From Bacteroidaceae bacterium (GTDB lineage Bacteria; Bacteroidota; Bacteroidia; Bacteroidales; Bacteroidaceae): a stretch of 64,000 bases of DNA. Within the stretch, counting starts at the first letter, position 1; each line of letters starts with the position of its first letter. Below, piece after piece: positions 41,749 to 50,865 of this stretch. The position numbers and the translations under genes are program-made. The notes below the pieces were generated by a model, which searched no databases, had not been told where the DNA came from, and saw nothing but the letters and a program-made list of their open reading frames with translations. Where the stretch lies: the NCBI GenBank assembly GCA_016292045.1, contig JAEEZX010000053.1, forward strand, positions 1 through 64,000, written 5' to 3'.

Positions 41749-44700
41749 CTAATTCACCCGATAAATCTTTCCGCCTTGGATGTAATAGCCGCTCTTGGGC
41801 TTCTCTGTCAATCTGCGTCCGTTGAGGTCGTAGATGGGAGCGTTGATATTTACGTCTGCCTTTTCTTTGCTTGCTTCGATCTCCTCTACAGCAGAAGGAT
41901 CTATTGGCTGTATATTACCAAATAAACTCCAAGGAGAAGTCACCTCGTACGCATCTTTTACAGATTCGTAGACATAAAGTGTCGCATTCTCTTGGTCAAC
42001 GCCCTCAAATGCATCATCTGCTGTATCAGGCACAGGAACTGTGGGATAATTCTTGTAGACCTCGTATAGTTTGTAAGACTCAAGGTCTGCCAAATACTTA
42101 TTCCACTGGTTTTTGTATTCCGTCAGAGTCATGCAAGTGGTCTCATCTACCTTGAAATAAGGATTACTGCTCAACGCCATCCACTTGTTGTTTTTTCTAG
42201 TCGTCGCTGTTCTTGTATTAAACAATCTCTTGTAATAATTAAGCCATAGTTCTTTAACCTCGTCTTCTGTGTAGAGATTATCAACAGTCACATCCGTAGT
42301 CTCATCGCAATTTGTGGTTGTCGGCGGGTCAAGTTCCGTGTTATGTGCAGGGTTGAACGGATAAAGATAGTCCGTGGTAGGAATATCATTAGGATCAACT
42401 CCCGGCTTTGGCATCACGGGTTCGTCTATCGCGTATGACTCTGGATCCCTATCGGTCTCTGTCACCAGACAGGTCACGGTCTTGAGACTGGTGCAATCTG
42501 AGAATGCCCGTGCACCTATGCTTGCGACACTCTCAGGAATCGTAATCGACGGAAGTTCTGTACACCTGGAGAAAGCACTTGTGCCAATCGTTGTCACACT
42601 ATTGGGAATGGTGACAGAAACAAGACTGGTACACAGAGCGAACGCATTATTACCAACGGATATTACACCTTCGGGAATAGAAACAGAAGAAAGTTGGGCG
42701 CAATCGTTGAACGCATCGTTACCGATAAATCTTGTTTCGTTCTTAATCGCATAACTACTTTGTTCCTTATCAACGACCTCCACTAAGTAGGTATCTGCGT
42801 ATCTCACATTGCTGTCTACAGGAAGGCTTGTGCAGCCTGCGAACGCGTTATATCCTACACTTGTCACGCTCTTCGGAATTTTTATCGACGTAAGACTATA
42901 ACACCCTTGGAAAGTGGCATCTCCGATTACCCCCACGCCATTGGCGATGCCGACCGATGTGAGGTTGGAACAATCTTTAAAAGATTTTCCCCCAATATAC
43001 CATACGCCACCTGGAATATGTATTGATGATAGAGCTGAGCAACCGGAGAATGCTTCTTCGCCGATGTATCCCAAACTCTCGGGCATAGACACACTGGTGA
43101 GTTCGGAGCAATTATAGAAAGCATTCTCTTTAATGTGCGTCACACCCTCACCCAATACATATTTCTTCACCTGATTTCCATAAATATTTGAGTTAACCGC
43201 ATAATTAGAAATTATTGTCACATCGGTAAGATTTTCGCAGTTACCAAAGACATTCGTCCCAATGGATGTCACACTCTTTGGAATAGTAACAGATGTTAGT
43301 GCGGAGCAATAACCGAAAGCATTTTCGCCAATGCTCGTTACGCTCTCAGGAATGGTGACATAACTCAGAATAGAGCAACCATAAAAGGCAGAACTGCCAA
43401 TGCTCGTCACACTATTGGGAATAACCATGGACGTGAGATTGGAACAATCATAGAAGGCTCCGTTACCAATCCATCGTGTTCCCTCCTTTATGTTATACAT
43501 GCCCTGTGTCTTATCTATCGCCTTTACTAAATATGTATCTGCATATCTTAAGTTGTCGGTCACAGGAAGGCTTGTGCAGCCTTCGAACGCATTATATCCT
43601 ACGCTTGTCACACTCTCTGGGATATTTATCGACGCAAGGACGGGGCAACCTTTAAAGGCTTCGCTGTCGATACTTGTCACGCCCTCGGGTATATTTATCA
43701 TTGTCAAAGCAGAGCAACCAGAGAAAGCAGCAATTCCAATGCTTGTCAAAGTGCCGTCCTCTTCAGTAGAAGCAACGGGAACTATACTCTCAATAGTCCG
43801 TCGAGCAGAACTCGTCACGACACCGGAAATCTCAACAGAAGTGAGCCCCGTACAACTCAAGAATGCATAACGGCCAATACCCGTCACGCTCTTGGGAAGG
43901 ACAACAGATGTCAGGCCTGTGCAGAGGGCGAAAGCCTGCTGACCGATACTCTTTACGCCTTCCGGAATAACGCTGTTTTTGCATCCAAACAATAATACGC
44001 CCGAGGCGGTCTCAATGATGGCATTGCAATTGTTGTGACTATCATATATTTTATTATCTTCAGTAACAACAATGGACGTGAGGCCAGAGCATCCAGAGAA
44101 AGCATATTCGCCGATGCTCGTCACGCTATTGGGAATAGTAATGGACGTGAGGCCAGAACAATTACCAAAGGCATCGTGGCCAATACTCGTCACACTCTCG
44201 GGAATGGTGATTCCTGTGAGGCTGTTGCAACGAATGAAAGCCAAATCACCAATTGTTGTCACGCTATTACCCATAGTTACAGAAGTAAGGCTGGGGCAAT
44301 CACAGAAGGCCATCTTGCCAATGCTTGTAACACCTTCTTCTATTTCAACAGACTTTATCAAACTGCAATAACTATACCAAGGCAAATTAAAGGAAGAAGA
44401 ATAATCCGCCATATCTCCCGTGCCAAAGATAACCATATGCATGTCCCCGTGCAACTCGAAGCTGACATTTTCGCCACACCTGCCGGAAATGACGATGTCC
44501 GTTACCGTCACTTCACAAGAGGCCGAGAGGTTCGTTCCATCGGTTGTTGTTGCTGTAATGGTAGCCTTACCTACGGCAACAGCTTTTACCAATCCTGTTT
44601 CATCCACTGTAGCCACATCCGTGTTGGAAGACTCCCACGTCACTTCTTGAACGGCTGTTTTTGGCCGCACGGTGGCATTCAGTTGAGTTTGATTCTTCAG

Positions 44701-47700
44701 ATTTATGCTTATCTCAGTCTCGTTAAAAGCGATGGATGTTGCTGGTGTATCAAATCCTTTAATTGTACCAAACTTGCTCCATTGTTCAGAAGACTTATAA
44801 TTGTTTATTACAGTATTGGCCACGTAAAGCGTTGCGTCACTCAGAGGAACATTTCTAAAGGCGTCTTCTCCCACTATATCCACATTCTCCGCCAAGCAAG
44901 TAACAGAAGTCAACTCTGTACATCCAGAGAAGGCCCCATCGCGAATTTTTGTTACACTCTCGGGGAGAGTGATTGATGTCAGACCTGTACAACCAGAGAA
45001 AGCACGGTACCAAATTGCTGTCACATCGTCGGGAACAAGCGTGTTTTTACATCCTGCTATCAATTCGTTTGAAGCTTTCTTTATTATGGAATTACAGCCA
45101 TTTCTACTATCAAACACTGTATTTCCTGCTTCAACAGTAATTGATGTCAAACCTGTGCAGCCATCGAAAACAGCTTGGCCGATATCTGTCACACTACTAG
45201 GTATGTTGATTGATGTCAGACTTGTGCATTGATAGAAAACATCGTAGCCAATACTTTTCACACTGTTCGGGATGGTGATGGAGGGAAGGTTAGTACACCA
45301 TGCAAAGACATGATTGCCTATCGCCGTCACGCTCTCGGGAATAGTTACAGAAGTCAAAGCCGAGCAACTTCTGAAAGTATAGTTTGCTATGCTCGTCACA
45401 CTCTCGGGAATAGCAATCGATGTCAAACCATCACAATCTTGGAAAGCGAATTCCCCTATACTCGTCACGCTATTGGGAATGGTAACAGATGACAGGCCAG
45501 AGCAACCATAGAAAGCAGAACTTCCGATACTCGTCACGCTGTTAGGGATAGTGACATATGTCAGCCCCATGCAACCAGAGAAAGCATAATCACCCACACT
45601 CGTCACTCCATCCTCTATTATCAACGACAGCATTATGCCCCTATAGTCTTTCCACGGCTGTTCTGAACTTGATGCGTAATCTGTCATATTTCCCGTACCT
45701 GAGATTACAAGTCGCCCGTCAGCATGCAGGGTATAGGTCACATTCTCACCACATTTCCCAGATATAGTTGCAGGCAGTATCATCCCAAATGCATTCCATT
45801 GATCTGCAGCCTTGTAGGCATCAACGGAAGCAGAGGGAACATATAGTTTTGCAGATTCTTGAGGAACTACAATAAAAACACCAGAAGACATTGTCGGTAC
45901 AGTCTCCGCCATGCAAATTAGAGACTTGAGACCTCTACAATTTCCGAAAGCAAAATGACCGATGTTTGTCACGCCATTACCAATTGTGACAGACGTGAGG
46001 CCGGAACAATAATAGAACGCCTCACTATCTATGCTCGTCACGCTATTGGGAATCGTGACAGACTTGAGACCTTTGCAATCTCTAAAAGCGTTCTCACCTA
46101 TGCTCGTCACGCCATTGCCTATGACTACAGATTTAAGGCCAGAGCAAGAGGAGAAGGCTTCTTTGCCAATGCTTGTCACACCGTTGCCAATAGTGACTGA
46201 AGTGAGACCTGAGCAATTTTTGAAAGTATTGTCTGCAATGCTCGTTACACTCTCAGGAATAGTGATGGACGTGAGGCCGGAGCAACCCCAGAAGGCATAA
46301 CTGCCAATGCTCGTCACACTATTGCCAATAGTGACCGACGTAAGGCCGGAGCAACCAGAGAAGGCATTATTGCCGATGCTCGTCACGCTATTGGGAATAG
46401 TCACAGACGTAAGGCCGGAGCATCCCGCGAAGGCATCATTGTCGATGGTCGTCACACTGTTGGGAATATTAATAGACGTGAGGTCGGAGCAACCATCGAA
46501 GGCATAACCGCCAATATTCGTCACACCATTACCAATTGTGACAGACTTAAGGCTGGAGCAACCACTGAAGGCAGATTTGCCGATGCTTGTCACACTATTT
46601 GGAATCGTAATTGACGTGAGGCTGGAGCAACCAGAGAAAGCAGCATTGCCGATGCTCGTCACGCTGTTGGGAATCACCAAAGCCGTCACCTCCTGACCAC
46701 CAATATAAAGATGATGAGCATAACTTAGAGGATTGCTTTTAAACGAAATATTACACAAACTCTCTATACTGGCAAACTCTGCTTTCGTGAGGCCGGAGCA
46801 GTTATAGAAGGCACGATAGCCGATGCTCGTCACACTGCTGGGAATGCTGACAGACTTGAGGCTGGAGCAATCCGAGAAGGTATCATCGCCGATGCTCGTC
46901 ACACCTTCTGGAATCACCAGATCTTTTATCTCTTGACCATCTATATAAAGATGATGTGCATAATAGAGAGGATTGGAATAGTCTTCATCACCAAACGAAA
47001 TATTACATAAACTCTCTATACTGGCAAACTCTGCCTTAGTGAGGCCGGAACAATATCTGAAGGCCTCCCTACCGATGCTCGTCACGCCATTACCAATTGT
47101 GACAGACGTGAGGCCGGAGCAACCATAGAAGGCATAATTACCGATGCTCGTCACGCTATTGGGGATATCTATTGATGTCAAACCATCACAATTTTCGAAA
47201 GCGCGTTCCTCAATTGTAGTCACGCTATTGGGGATATCTATTGAAGTCAAACCATCGCAAATTCTGAAGGCATCACTGCCAATGCCCGTCACACCATTAC
47301 CAATAGTGACAGATGTGATTCTGGAGCAGTTATAGAAGGCAAAATCTCCTATCGTCGTCACATCATCACCAATGACAAATTTCGTCACCTGAGAACCGAA
47401 CATCTCCCCAAGGTTACTATCGGCACTATACTTTTTTGAAACAATGGCATCGGAGTTCAATGTGACTGATGTGAGGCTAGAGCAGCCATAAAAAGCATTA
47501 TTCCCAATTGTCTTTGTTCCACTCCCAATAGTTATGGACTTTAACCCTGAACAGCCAGAGAAAACATTTGTACCAATGCTCATCACACTATTAGGAACGG
47601 TGATTTCTTTGAGATTTTCGCAACGATTGAAAGCGCTATTGTCGATTTTTGTCACGCTATTACCAATAGTTACAGAAGTCAGAGCGGAGCAACCATCGAA

Positions 47701-48981
47701 AGCACAATCACCAATAGTTGTCACGCTGTTGGGAATATCTATTGACGTGAGGCTGGAGCAACCATAAAAAGCACTTCCTCCGATGGTTCTCACATTATTG
47801 CCGATAATAACTGTCGTGATATCAGAACAATCCCGGAAAGCATACTCACCGATACTTCTCACAGAATCACCGATAATATATTCCATTACCTTTGATCCGA
47901 ATATGGTGCCCATATTGGTATTATCATATCGACGGGCATTATTTAAATCAACATGATCGTGTGATACGATGGCATTTGAATTCAAATATACCGAAGTGAT
48001 ACTGCATCCGGAAAATACTCCACCGGCTAATTTTGGTACGCCACTTCCAACAGATACCGATGCAAGGTTGGAACAATCCTTGAAAACATAACTGCCAATA
48101 CTCGTTACACTATTAGGAATATCTATTGAAGTCAAACCTGAACAAGCAGAGAAAGCTGAGCTGCCTATACTTGTTACACTGTTAGGAATATCTATTGAAG
48201 TCAAACCTGAGCAGTTAGCGAAAGCATTGCTACTTATGCTCGTCACGTTGTGGGGAATATTAATTGATGTCAGACCAGAGCAGCCATGGAAAGCATAATT
48301 TCCAATAGTTATCACACTGTTAGGGATATCTATGGACGTAAGAGCGGAGCAACCGTAGAAGGCATAAGTGCCTATCTTTGTCACACCATCACCAATGATA
48401 TATTCTTTAACTTGCGAACCAAAAATCTTATCAAAATTACTACTGTTACTATACGTTTTTGAAACAATGGCATCGGAGTTCAATGTTACAGATGTGAGAC
48501 ATGTACAGCCATAAAAAGCATTACTCCCAATAATTTTTGTTCCACTACCAATAATTATAGACTTTAATCCCGAACAGCCATGAAAAGCGGACGTCCCAAT
48601 GCTTACTACATTATCCGGGATTGTGATAGATGTAATATCCGTACAATTGGAGAAAGCAGATTCACCAATGCTCGTCACACTTTCGGGAATGGTTACGCTT
48701 TTTAGATTCGTACAATCATAAAAAGCACTTCCTCCGATGGCTGTTACACGATACCATTTCCCGCTGTGCATGACCGATGAGGGGATGGACACACTCCCTG
48801 AATAATATCCATCGTGTGCGCCGTATTCTGAAGTTATATACGTTACCGTGACGCTTGTGCCATCAGTATTTTCATTATAATAAACTCCCATGTACTCAAA
48901 TACTATTGCATTTGAGGTAACGGATGCTGCAAAAAGTAACAACGAAGCGAAGAATCGCTGAAAGAGTAGTTTGTTTTTCAT
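41749..48981 (-). CDS. Giant BspA-like leucine-rich-repeat surface protein
   Basis: A 2410-residue secreted protein, the largest gene in the window. It has a signal peptide (MKNKLLFQRFFASLLLFAAS...) and then long arrays of ~23-residue LRR_5 repeats with the form SVTSIGxxAFxxCSGLTSI and TIPNSV, as in BspA of Tannerella and Treponema LrrA, which bind host proteins. Two short breaks (about residues 1072-1112 and 1497-1537, each with a CGENV... GTG(D/N)M(A/T)DY block) and one BIG2-type Ig-like domain (about 1412-1495, with VTWESSNTDVATVDETG) interrupt the arrays. Residues about 2170-2345 contain a non-repeat segment with many Asp/Thr/Pro. The C-terminus (YDLNGRRLTEKPKSGYYIQ then GGKIYRVN) is a short conserved motif seen on secreted Prevotella proteins. 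A cell-surface adhesin role is inferred from the family. The near-identical DNA repeats make recombination or assembly error likely. Confidence 0.93.
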   Translation of the reverse strand: MKNKLLFQRFFASLLLFAASVTSNAIVFEYMGVYYNENTDGTSVTVTYITSEYGAHDGYYSGSVSIPSSVMHSGKWYRVTAIGGSAFYDCTNLKSVTIPESVTSIGESAFSNCTDITSITIPDNVVSIGTSAFHGCSGLKSIIIGSGTKIIGSNAFYGCTCLTSVTLNSDAIVSKTYSNSSNFDKIFGSQVKEYIIGDGVTKIGTYAFYGCSALTSIDIPNSVITIGNYAFHGCSGLTSINIPHNVTSISSNAFANCSGLTSIDIPNSVTSIGSSAFSACSGLTSIDIPNSVTSIGSYVFKDCSNLASVSVGSGVPKLAGGVFSGCSITSVYLNSNAIVSHDHVDLNNARRYDNTNMGTIFGSKVMEYIIGDSVRSIGEYAFRDCSDITTVIIGNNVRTIGGSAFYGCSSLTSIDIPNSVTTIGDCAFDGCSALTSVTIGNSVTKIDNSAFNRCENLKEITVPNSVMSIGTNVFSGCSGLKSITIGSGTKTIGNNAFYGCSSLTSVTLNSDAIVSKKYSADSNLGEMFGSQVTKFVIGDDVTTIGDFAFYNCSRITSVTIGNGVTGIGSDAFRICDGLTSIDIPNSVTTIEERAFENCDGLTSIDIPNSVTSIGNYAFYGCSGLTSVTIGNGVTSIGREAFRYCSGLTKAEFASIESLCNISFGDEDYSNPLYYAHHLYIDGQEIKDLVIPEGVTSIGDDTFSDCSSLKSVSIPSSVTSIGYRAFYNCSGLTKAEFASIESLCNISFKSNPLSYAHHLYIGGQEVTALVIPNSVTSIGNAAFSGCSSLTSITIPNSVTSIGKSAFSGCSSLKSVTIGNGVTNIGGYAFDGCSDLTSINIPNSVTTIDNDAFAGCSGLTSVTIPNSVTSIGNNAFSGCSGLTSVTIGNSVTSIGSYAFWGCSGLTSITIPESVTSIADNTFKNCSGLTSVTIGNGVTSIGKEAFSSCSGLKSVVIGNGVTSIGENAFRDCKGLKSVTIPNSVTSIDSEAFYYCSGLTSVTIGNGVTNIGHFAFGNCRGLKSLICMAETVPTMSSGVFIVVPQESAKLYVPSASVDAYKAADQWNAFGMILPATISGKCGENVTYTLHADGRLVISGTGNMTDYASSSEQPWKDYRGIMLSLIIEDGVTSVGDYAFSGCMGLTYVTIPNSVTSIGSSAFYGCSGLSSVTIPNSVTSIGEFAFQDCDGLTSIAIPESVTSIANYTFRSCSALTSVTIPESVTAIGNHVFAWCTNLPSITIPNSVKSIGYDVFYQCTSLTSINIPSSVTDIGQAVFDGCTGLTSITVEAGNTVFDSRNGCNSIIKKASNELIAGCKNTLVPDDVTAIWYRAFSGCTGLTSITLPESVTKIRDGAFSGCTELTSVTCLAENVDIVGEDAFRNVPLSDATLYVANTVINNYKSSEQWSKFGTIKGFDTPATSIAFNETEISINLKNQTQLNATVRPKTAVQEVTWESSNTDVATVDETGLVKAVAVGKATITATTTDGTNLSASCEVTVTDIVISGRCGENVSFELHGDMHMVIFGTGDMADYSSSFNLPWYSYCSLIKSVEIEEGVTSIGKMAFCDCPSLTSVTMGNSVTTIGDLAFIRCNSLTGITIPESVTSIGHDAFGNCSGLTSITIPNSVTSIGEYAFSGCSGLTSIVVTEDNKIYDSHNNCNAIIETASGVLLFGCKNSVIPEGVKSIGQQAFALCTGLTSVVLPKSVTGIGRYAFLSCTGLTSVEISGVVTSSARRTIESIVPVASTEEDGTLTSIGIAAFSGCSALTMINIPEGVTSIDSEAFKGCPVLASINIPESVTSVGYNAFEGCTSLPVTDNLRYADTYLVKAIDKTQGMYNIKEGTRWIGNGAFYDCSNLTSMVIPNSVTSIGSSAFYGCSILSYVTIPESVTSIGENAFGYCSALTSVTIPKSVTSIGTNVFGNCENLTDVTIISNYAVNSNIYGNQVKKYVLGEGVTHIKENAFYNCSELTSVSMPESLGYIGEEAFSGCSALSSIHIPGGVWYIGGKSFKDCSNLTSVGIANGVGVIGDATFQGCYSLTSIKIPKSVTSVGYNAFAGCTSLPVDSNVRYADTYLVEVVDKEQSSYAIKNETRFIGNDAFNDCAQLSSVSIPEGVISVGNNAFALCTSLVSVTIPNSVTTIGTSAFSRCTELPSITIPESVASIGARAFSDCTSLKTVTCLVTETDRDPESYAIDEPVMPKPGVDPNDIPTTDYLYPFNPAHNTELDPPTTTNCDETTDVTVDNLYTEDEVKELWLNYYKRLFNTRTATTRKNNKWMALSSNPYFKVDETTCMTLTEYKNQWNKYLADLESYKLYEVYKNYPTVPVPDTADDAFEGVDQENATLYVYESVKDAYEVTSPWSLFGNIQPIDPSAVEEIEASKEKADVNINAPIYDLNGRRLTEKPKSGYYIQGGKIYRVN

Positions 48982-49028
48982 AGATGTTATATTTTAGGTT
49001 TATAGTTGTTTCGTTATTATAGTAACAG

Positions 49029-49065
49029 ACAAAAAGAAAACGTGGACTTTAACTTCGTCTACGTT
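49029..49065 (-). terminator. Hairpin plus U-run closing the structured RNA upstream of the BspA gene
   Basis: On the minus strand AACGTAGAC and GTCCACGTT (one mismatch) enclose a 9-nt loop and are followed by TTCTTTTT. It lies 48 bp upstream of the BspA start codon, so it would limit read-through into that gene. Confidence 0.6.
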
Positions 49066-49207
49066 CTTCGAGGTATCGGCAAACACCTAACACACTATAT
49101 CCGAGTAAAAGCCCACGCCATCCGACGTGAGCATCCGAGCCTTTACTCTTGTGTGTTCTTGTAAATTTTGCCGAATTTCGAAGAACAAGATTCAAGCGGA
49201 CGCTTCT
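49029..49207 (-). ncRNA. Structured ~180-nt RNA element upstream of the BspA-like gene
   Basis: The minus strand folds as one long hairpin (49063-49186) built from five matched segments: GTTCTTCGA/TCGAAGAAC (49063-49071 with 49178-49186), TCGGCAAA/TTTGCCGA (49076-49083 with 49167-49174), AACACAC/GTGTGTT (49089-49095 with 49151-49157), GAGTAAA/TTTACTC (49103-49109 with 49142-49148) and an apical GCCCACG/CGTGAGC pair (49111-49117 with 49126-49132), separated by internal loops. Two positions that are mismatches on the plus strand become G-U pairs on the minus strand, which fixes the strand. A 5' mini-hairpin (49194-49205) and the terminator at 49029-49065 bound it, and a near-consensus promoter (TATACTTTG at 49212-49220) precedes it. 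The size and shape resemble 6S-like or Bacteroidales-1-type small RNAs, but a leader of the BspA gene is equally possible. Confidence 0.6.
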
Positions 49208-49211
49208 ATTT

Positions 49212-49220
49212 CAAAGTATA
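49212..49220 (-). promoter_or_regulatory. Possible promoter of the structured RNA
   Basis: Minus strand reads TATACTTTG, close to TAnnTTTG but with one base too many between TA and TTTG; no TTTG at -33. Confidence 0.35.
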
Positions 49221-49515
49221 TTTTGTCTGTCTATTTTCCTATAGGCGGTTTGGTTTAAAGTTGCACAATTCGTTTTAACTCGCCACAAAAATACACTTTT
49301 TTCTATAAACTCACATCTTTTCCCCCACTTTTTCATCTTCAAATGCCGTAAAAAGTCTTTGAGGGCACAAGATTTACCCAGTCCACTTGTCCGATTGTCC
49401 GATTTCTGTGAATAACTGAGATTGGAAGCTCTAAATGAAAAAAGGGCAAAATAGCGGAAAAAAGTTAAAAAAAATGCGCAGGATGAAAGAGTAAAATTAA
49501 GCGTTTCCTGACTCC
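49221..49515. other. AT-rich non-coding stretch, nothing recognised
   Basis: About 300 bp with no supported gene. It is A/T-rich and contains a near DnaA-box-like word (TGTGAATAA near 49405-49415) and a short repeat GTCCGATT twice near 49388-49404. Small frames here lack domains and look like noise. Confidence 0.4.
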
Positions 49516-49559
49516 TTACAGAGTACTTACAGAGTACCTACAGAGTACTTTCAGAGTCC
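49516..49559. repeat. Four tandem copies of an 11-bp unit
   Basis: TTACAGAGTAC at 49516-49526 and 49527-49537, CTACAGAGTAC at 49538-49548 and TTTCAGAGTCC at 49549-49559. The 11-bp period is close to one helical turn, so the repeats may be protein-binding iterons. Confidence 0.7.
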
Positions 49560-49813
49560 TTATTAGTGAGCTCTTACGCGAGATTTATTTGCCCTTTTGG
49601 GGCGAATAATATGCAGTTTTGGGGATATTTCTGCGCCAAAACACGACTTTCTGTTGAAAAAATGAGAAAAACGACCATCTGTTTTTTTGCCAAAAATCAG
49701 CTTTTCCGCACTCATTATTCACATCAAAATACAGCAATTTTCCCACCACAATCGCTAACATATCACAAAACATGATACACAACTTGTTGATTTTCAATAA
49801 TAACACCTGATTA
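49560..49813. other. AT-rich spacer, no gene supported
   Basis: Contains small AT-rich frames on both strands but no recognisable protein, promoter or RNA. I see nothing else in it. Confidence 0.4.
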
Positions 49814-49986
49814 GTTGTCATTAATTGTCATTGTCATTAGTTGTCATTAGCGTTTTCACATTGAAGGAGGGTCTTTTGGGGCTCATGAGTAATATATAAA
49901 TATATATATTTATATATACTCATGGCGATTTTTGGGGAGTCCAAAGTCCTTAATGACAATTAATGACCATGACAATTGGTGACAAC
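49814..49986. repeat. Nested inverted repeat, 173 bp, with central 41-bp palindrome
   Basis: The 36-bp arms (49814-49849 and 49951-49986) are inverted copies with 32 of 36 matching, and each is made of the iterated word TTGTCATTA/TAATGACAA. Between them, centred at the same point, is a near-perfect A/T palindrome (49884-49924, arms CATGAGTA... with one extra base). This is the form of a small MITE-like element, or of a replication or protein-binding site. No transposase or recombinase is nearby. Confidence 0.65.
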
Positions 49987-50055
49987 ATCCTTTTCTCTCT
50001 CAAAAAAAATCGAAAAAAGTTGGTAAATCATTCGAAAACCGCAATGTTGATGTCG

Positions 50056-50063
50056 TATCTTTG
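50056..50063 (+). promoter_or_regulatory. Orphan -7 promoter box
   Basis: TATCTTTG on the plus strand (TAnnTTTG) with no plus-strand gene downstream; all following genes run the other way. It may drive a short RNA or antisense transcript. Confidence 0.45.
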
Positions 50064-50232
50064 CGGTGCAAATTGAGAATTGACAATTGACAATTGATAA
50101 TTCCCCTGCGCAGGGGCTGCAATGCGCCTGCAGTGCGCCTGCGGACTCACTTCCCCAACGCCTCACCTGCAAAACGGTGACGCGATGTCAACATATACGA
50201 AAAGCGTTCTTTGATTTATTGCAACACCAGCC
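50064..50232. other. Repeat-rich stretch with GC palindrome after the orphan promoter
   Basis: Starts with the micro-repeat AATTGACAATTGACAATTGAT, followed by CCCCTGCGCAGGGG (50103-50116, a perfect 14-bp palindrome) and TGCGCCTGCAGTGCGCCTGCGG (direct repeat). The rest holds nothing I recognise. These features may form a folded short RNA or a decayed mobile element. Confidence 0.4.
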
Positions 50233-50865
50233 TTACAGCAACTTGAAGGCGTAGCCCTCATCGCGAAGCCATTCGAGAGCGGGGCGGAGCATCACCCGCA
50301 GTTTGTCAATGCTCTTGAGCGAGTCGTGGAAAGTGATGATGGAACCCGGGCGGGCATAGCGCTTCACATTCTGCAGGACATCCTCCGCCGTGAGAAGCTT
50401 GGAATAGTCGCGCGTGACGAGGTCCCACATCACAACCGTGTAGCCCGAATAACGCAGGGTGCGATACTGCACAAGACCCATGTAGCCGTGCGGCGGCCGG
50501 AAAAGGTCCACACTCCGGCGCGGGGTGAGCGTCTTGAAGAGGCGGTCGCAACGGTAGACATTGGCAAGATATTTCCACGAAAGCCAGCGGATGCCCCCGA
50601 TGTGGTTGAAGGTGTGGTTGCCCACATGATGGCCGCGACGCAGCACCTCGAGATACAGCTCAGGATACTTGCGCACATTGTCGCCCACCATGAAGAAGGT
50701 GGCCTTGATGCCCAGTTCGTCCAAGAGGTCGAGCACAAAGGGCGTCGCCTCGGGGATGGGTCCGTCGTCGAAGGTCAGATAGACGGCCTTGTCCGACGGA
50801 TCCATGCGCCAAAGGGCATGCGGATACAGCCAACGCAGGAAGCGTGCAGGTTGTTCGATGAACAT
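50233..50865 (-). CDS. Polysaccharide deacetylase (NodB/CE4)
   Basis: A 210-residue metal-dependent deacetylase. The catalytic motif is TFDDGP (residues 31-36) and the metal-binding HTFNH (His84 and His88); the RPPHGYMG block is motif 3. It would remove N- or O-acetyl groups from peptidoglycan or an extracellular glycan. There is no signal peptide; a short hydrophobic N-terminus (FLRWLYPHALW) may act as anchor. It is the last gene of the minus-strand operon and overlaps the DUF2723 gene by 1 bp. Confidence 0.9.
   Translation of the reverse strand: MFIEQPARFLRWLYPHALWRMDPSDKAVYLTFDDGPIPEATPFVLDLLDELGIKATFFMVGDNVRKYPELYLEVLRRGHHVGNHTFNHIGGIRWLSWKYLANVYRCDRLFKTLTPRRSVDLFRPPHGYMGLVQYRTLRYSGYTVVMWDLVTRDYSKLLTAEDVLQNVKRYARPGSIITFHDSLKSIDKLRVMLRPALEWLRDEGYAFKLL

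Noticed and set aside
44035..44976. Plus-strand frames inside the BspA-like gene
   Set aside because: They are antisense shadows of the leucine-rich repeats, with the same 69-nt periodicity.
49405..49415. DnaA-box-like TGTGAATAA as evidence for a replication origin
   Set aside because: Only one imperfect match, no cluster and no dnaA gene nearby; parA/parB are 36 kb away, so an origin is not supported.
49585..49821. Two small frames in the AT-rich gap (49566-49775 plus, 49585-49821 minus)
   Set aside because: Low-complexity composition, no promoter in the right place and no recognisable domain.
49960..50172. Small minus-strand frame upstream of the deacetylase
   Set aside because: It translates the AATTGACAATTGAC micro-repeat (LSIVNCQFSI) and is not a protein.
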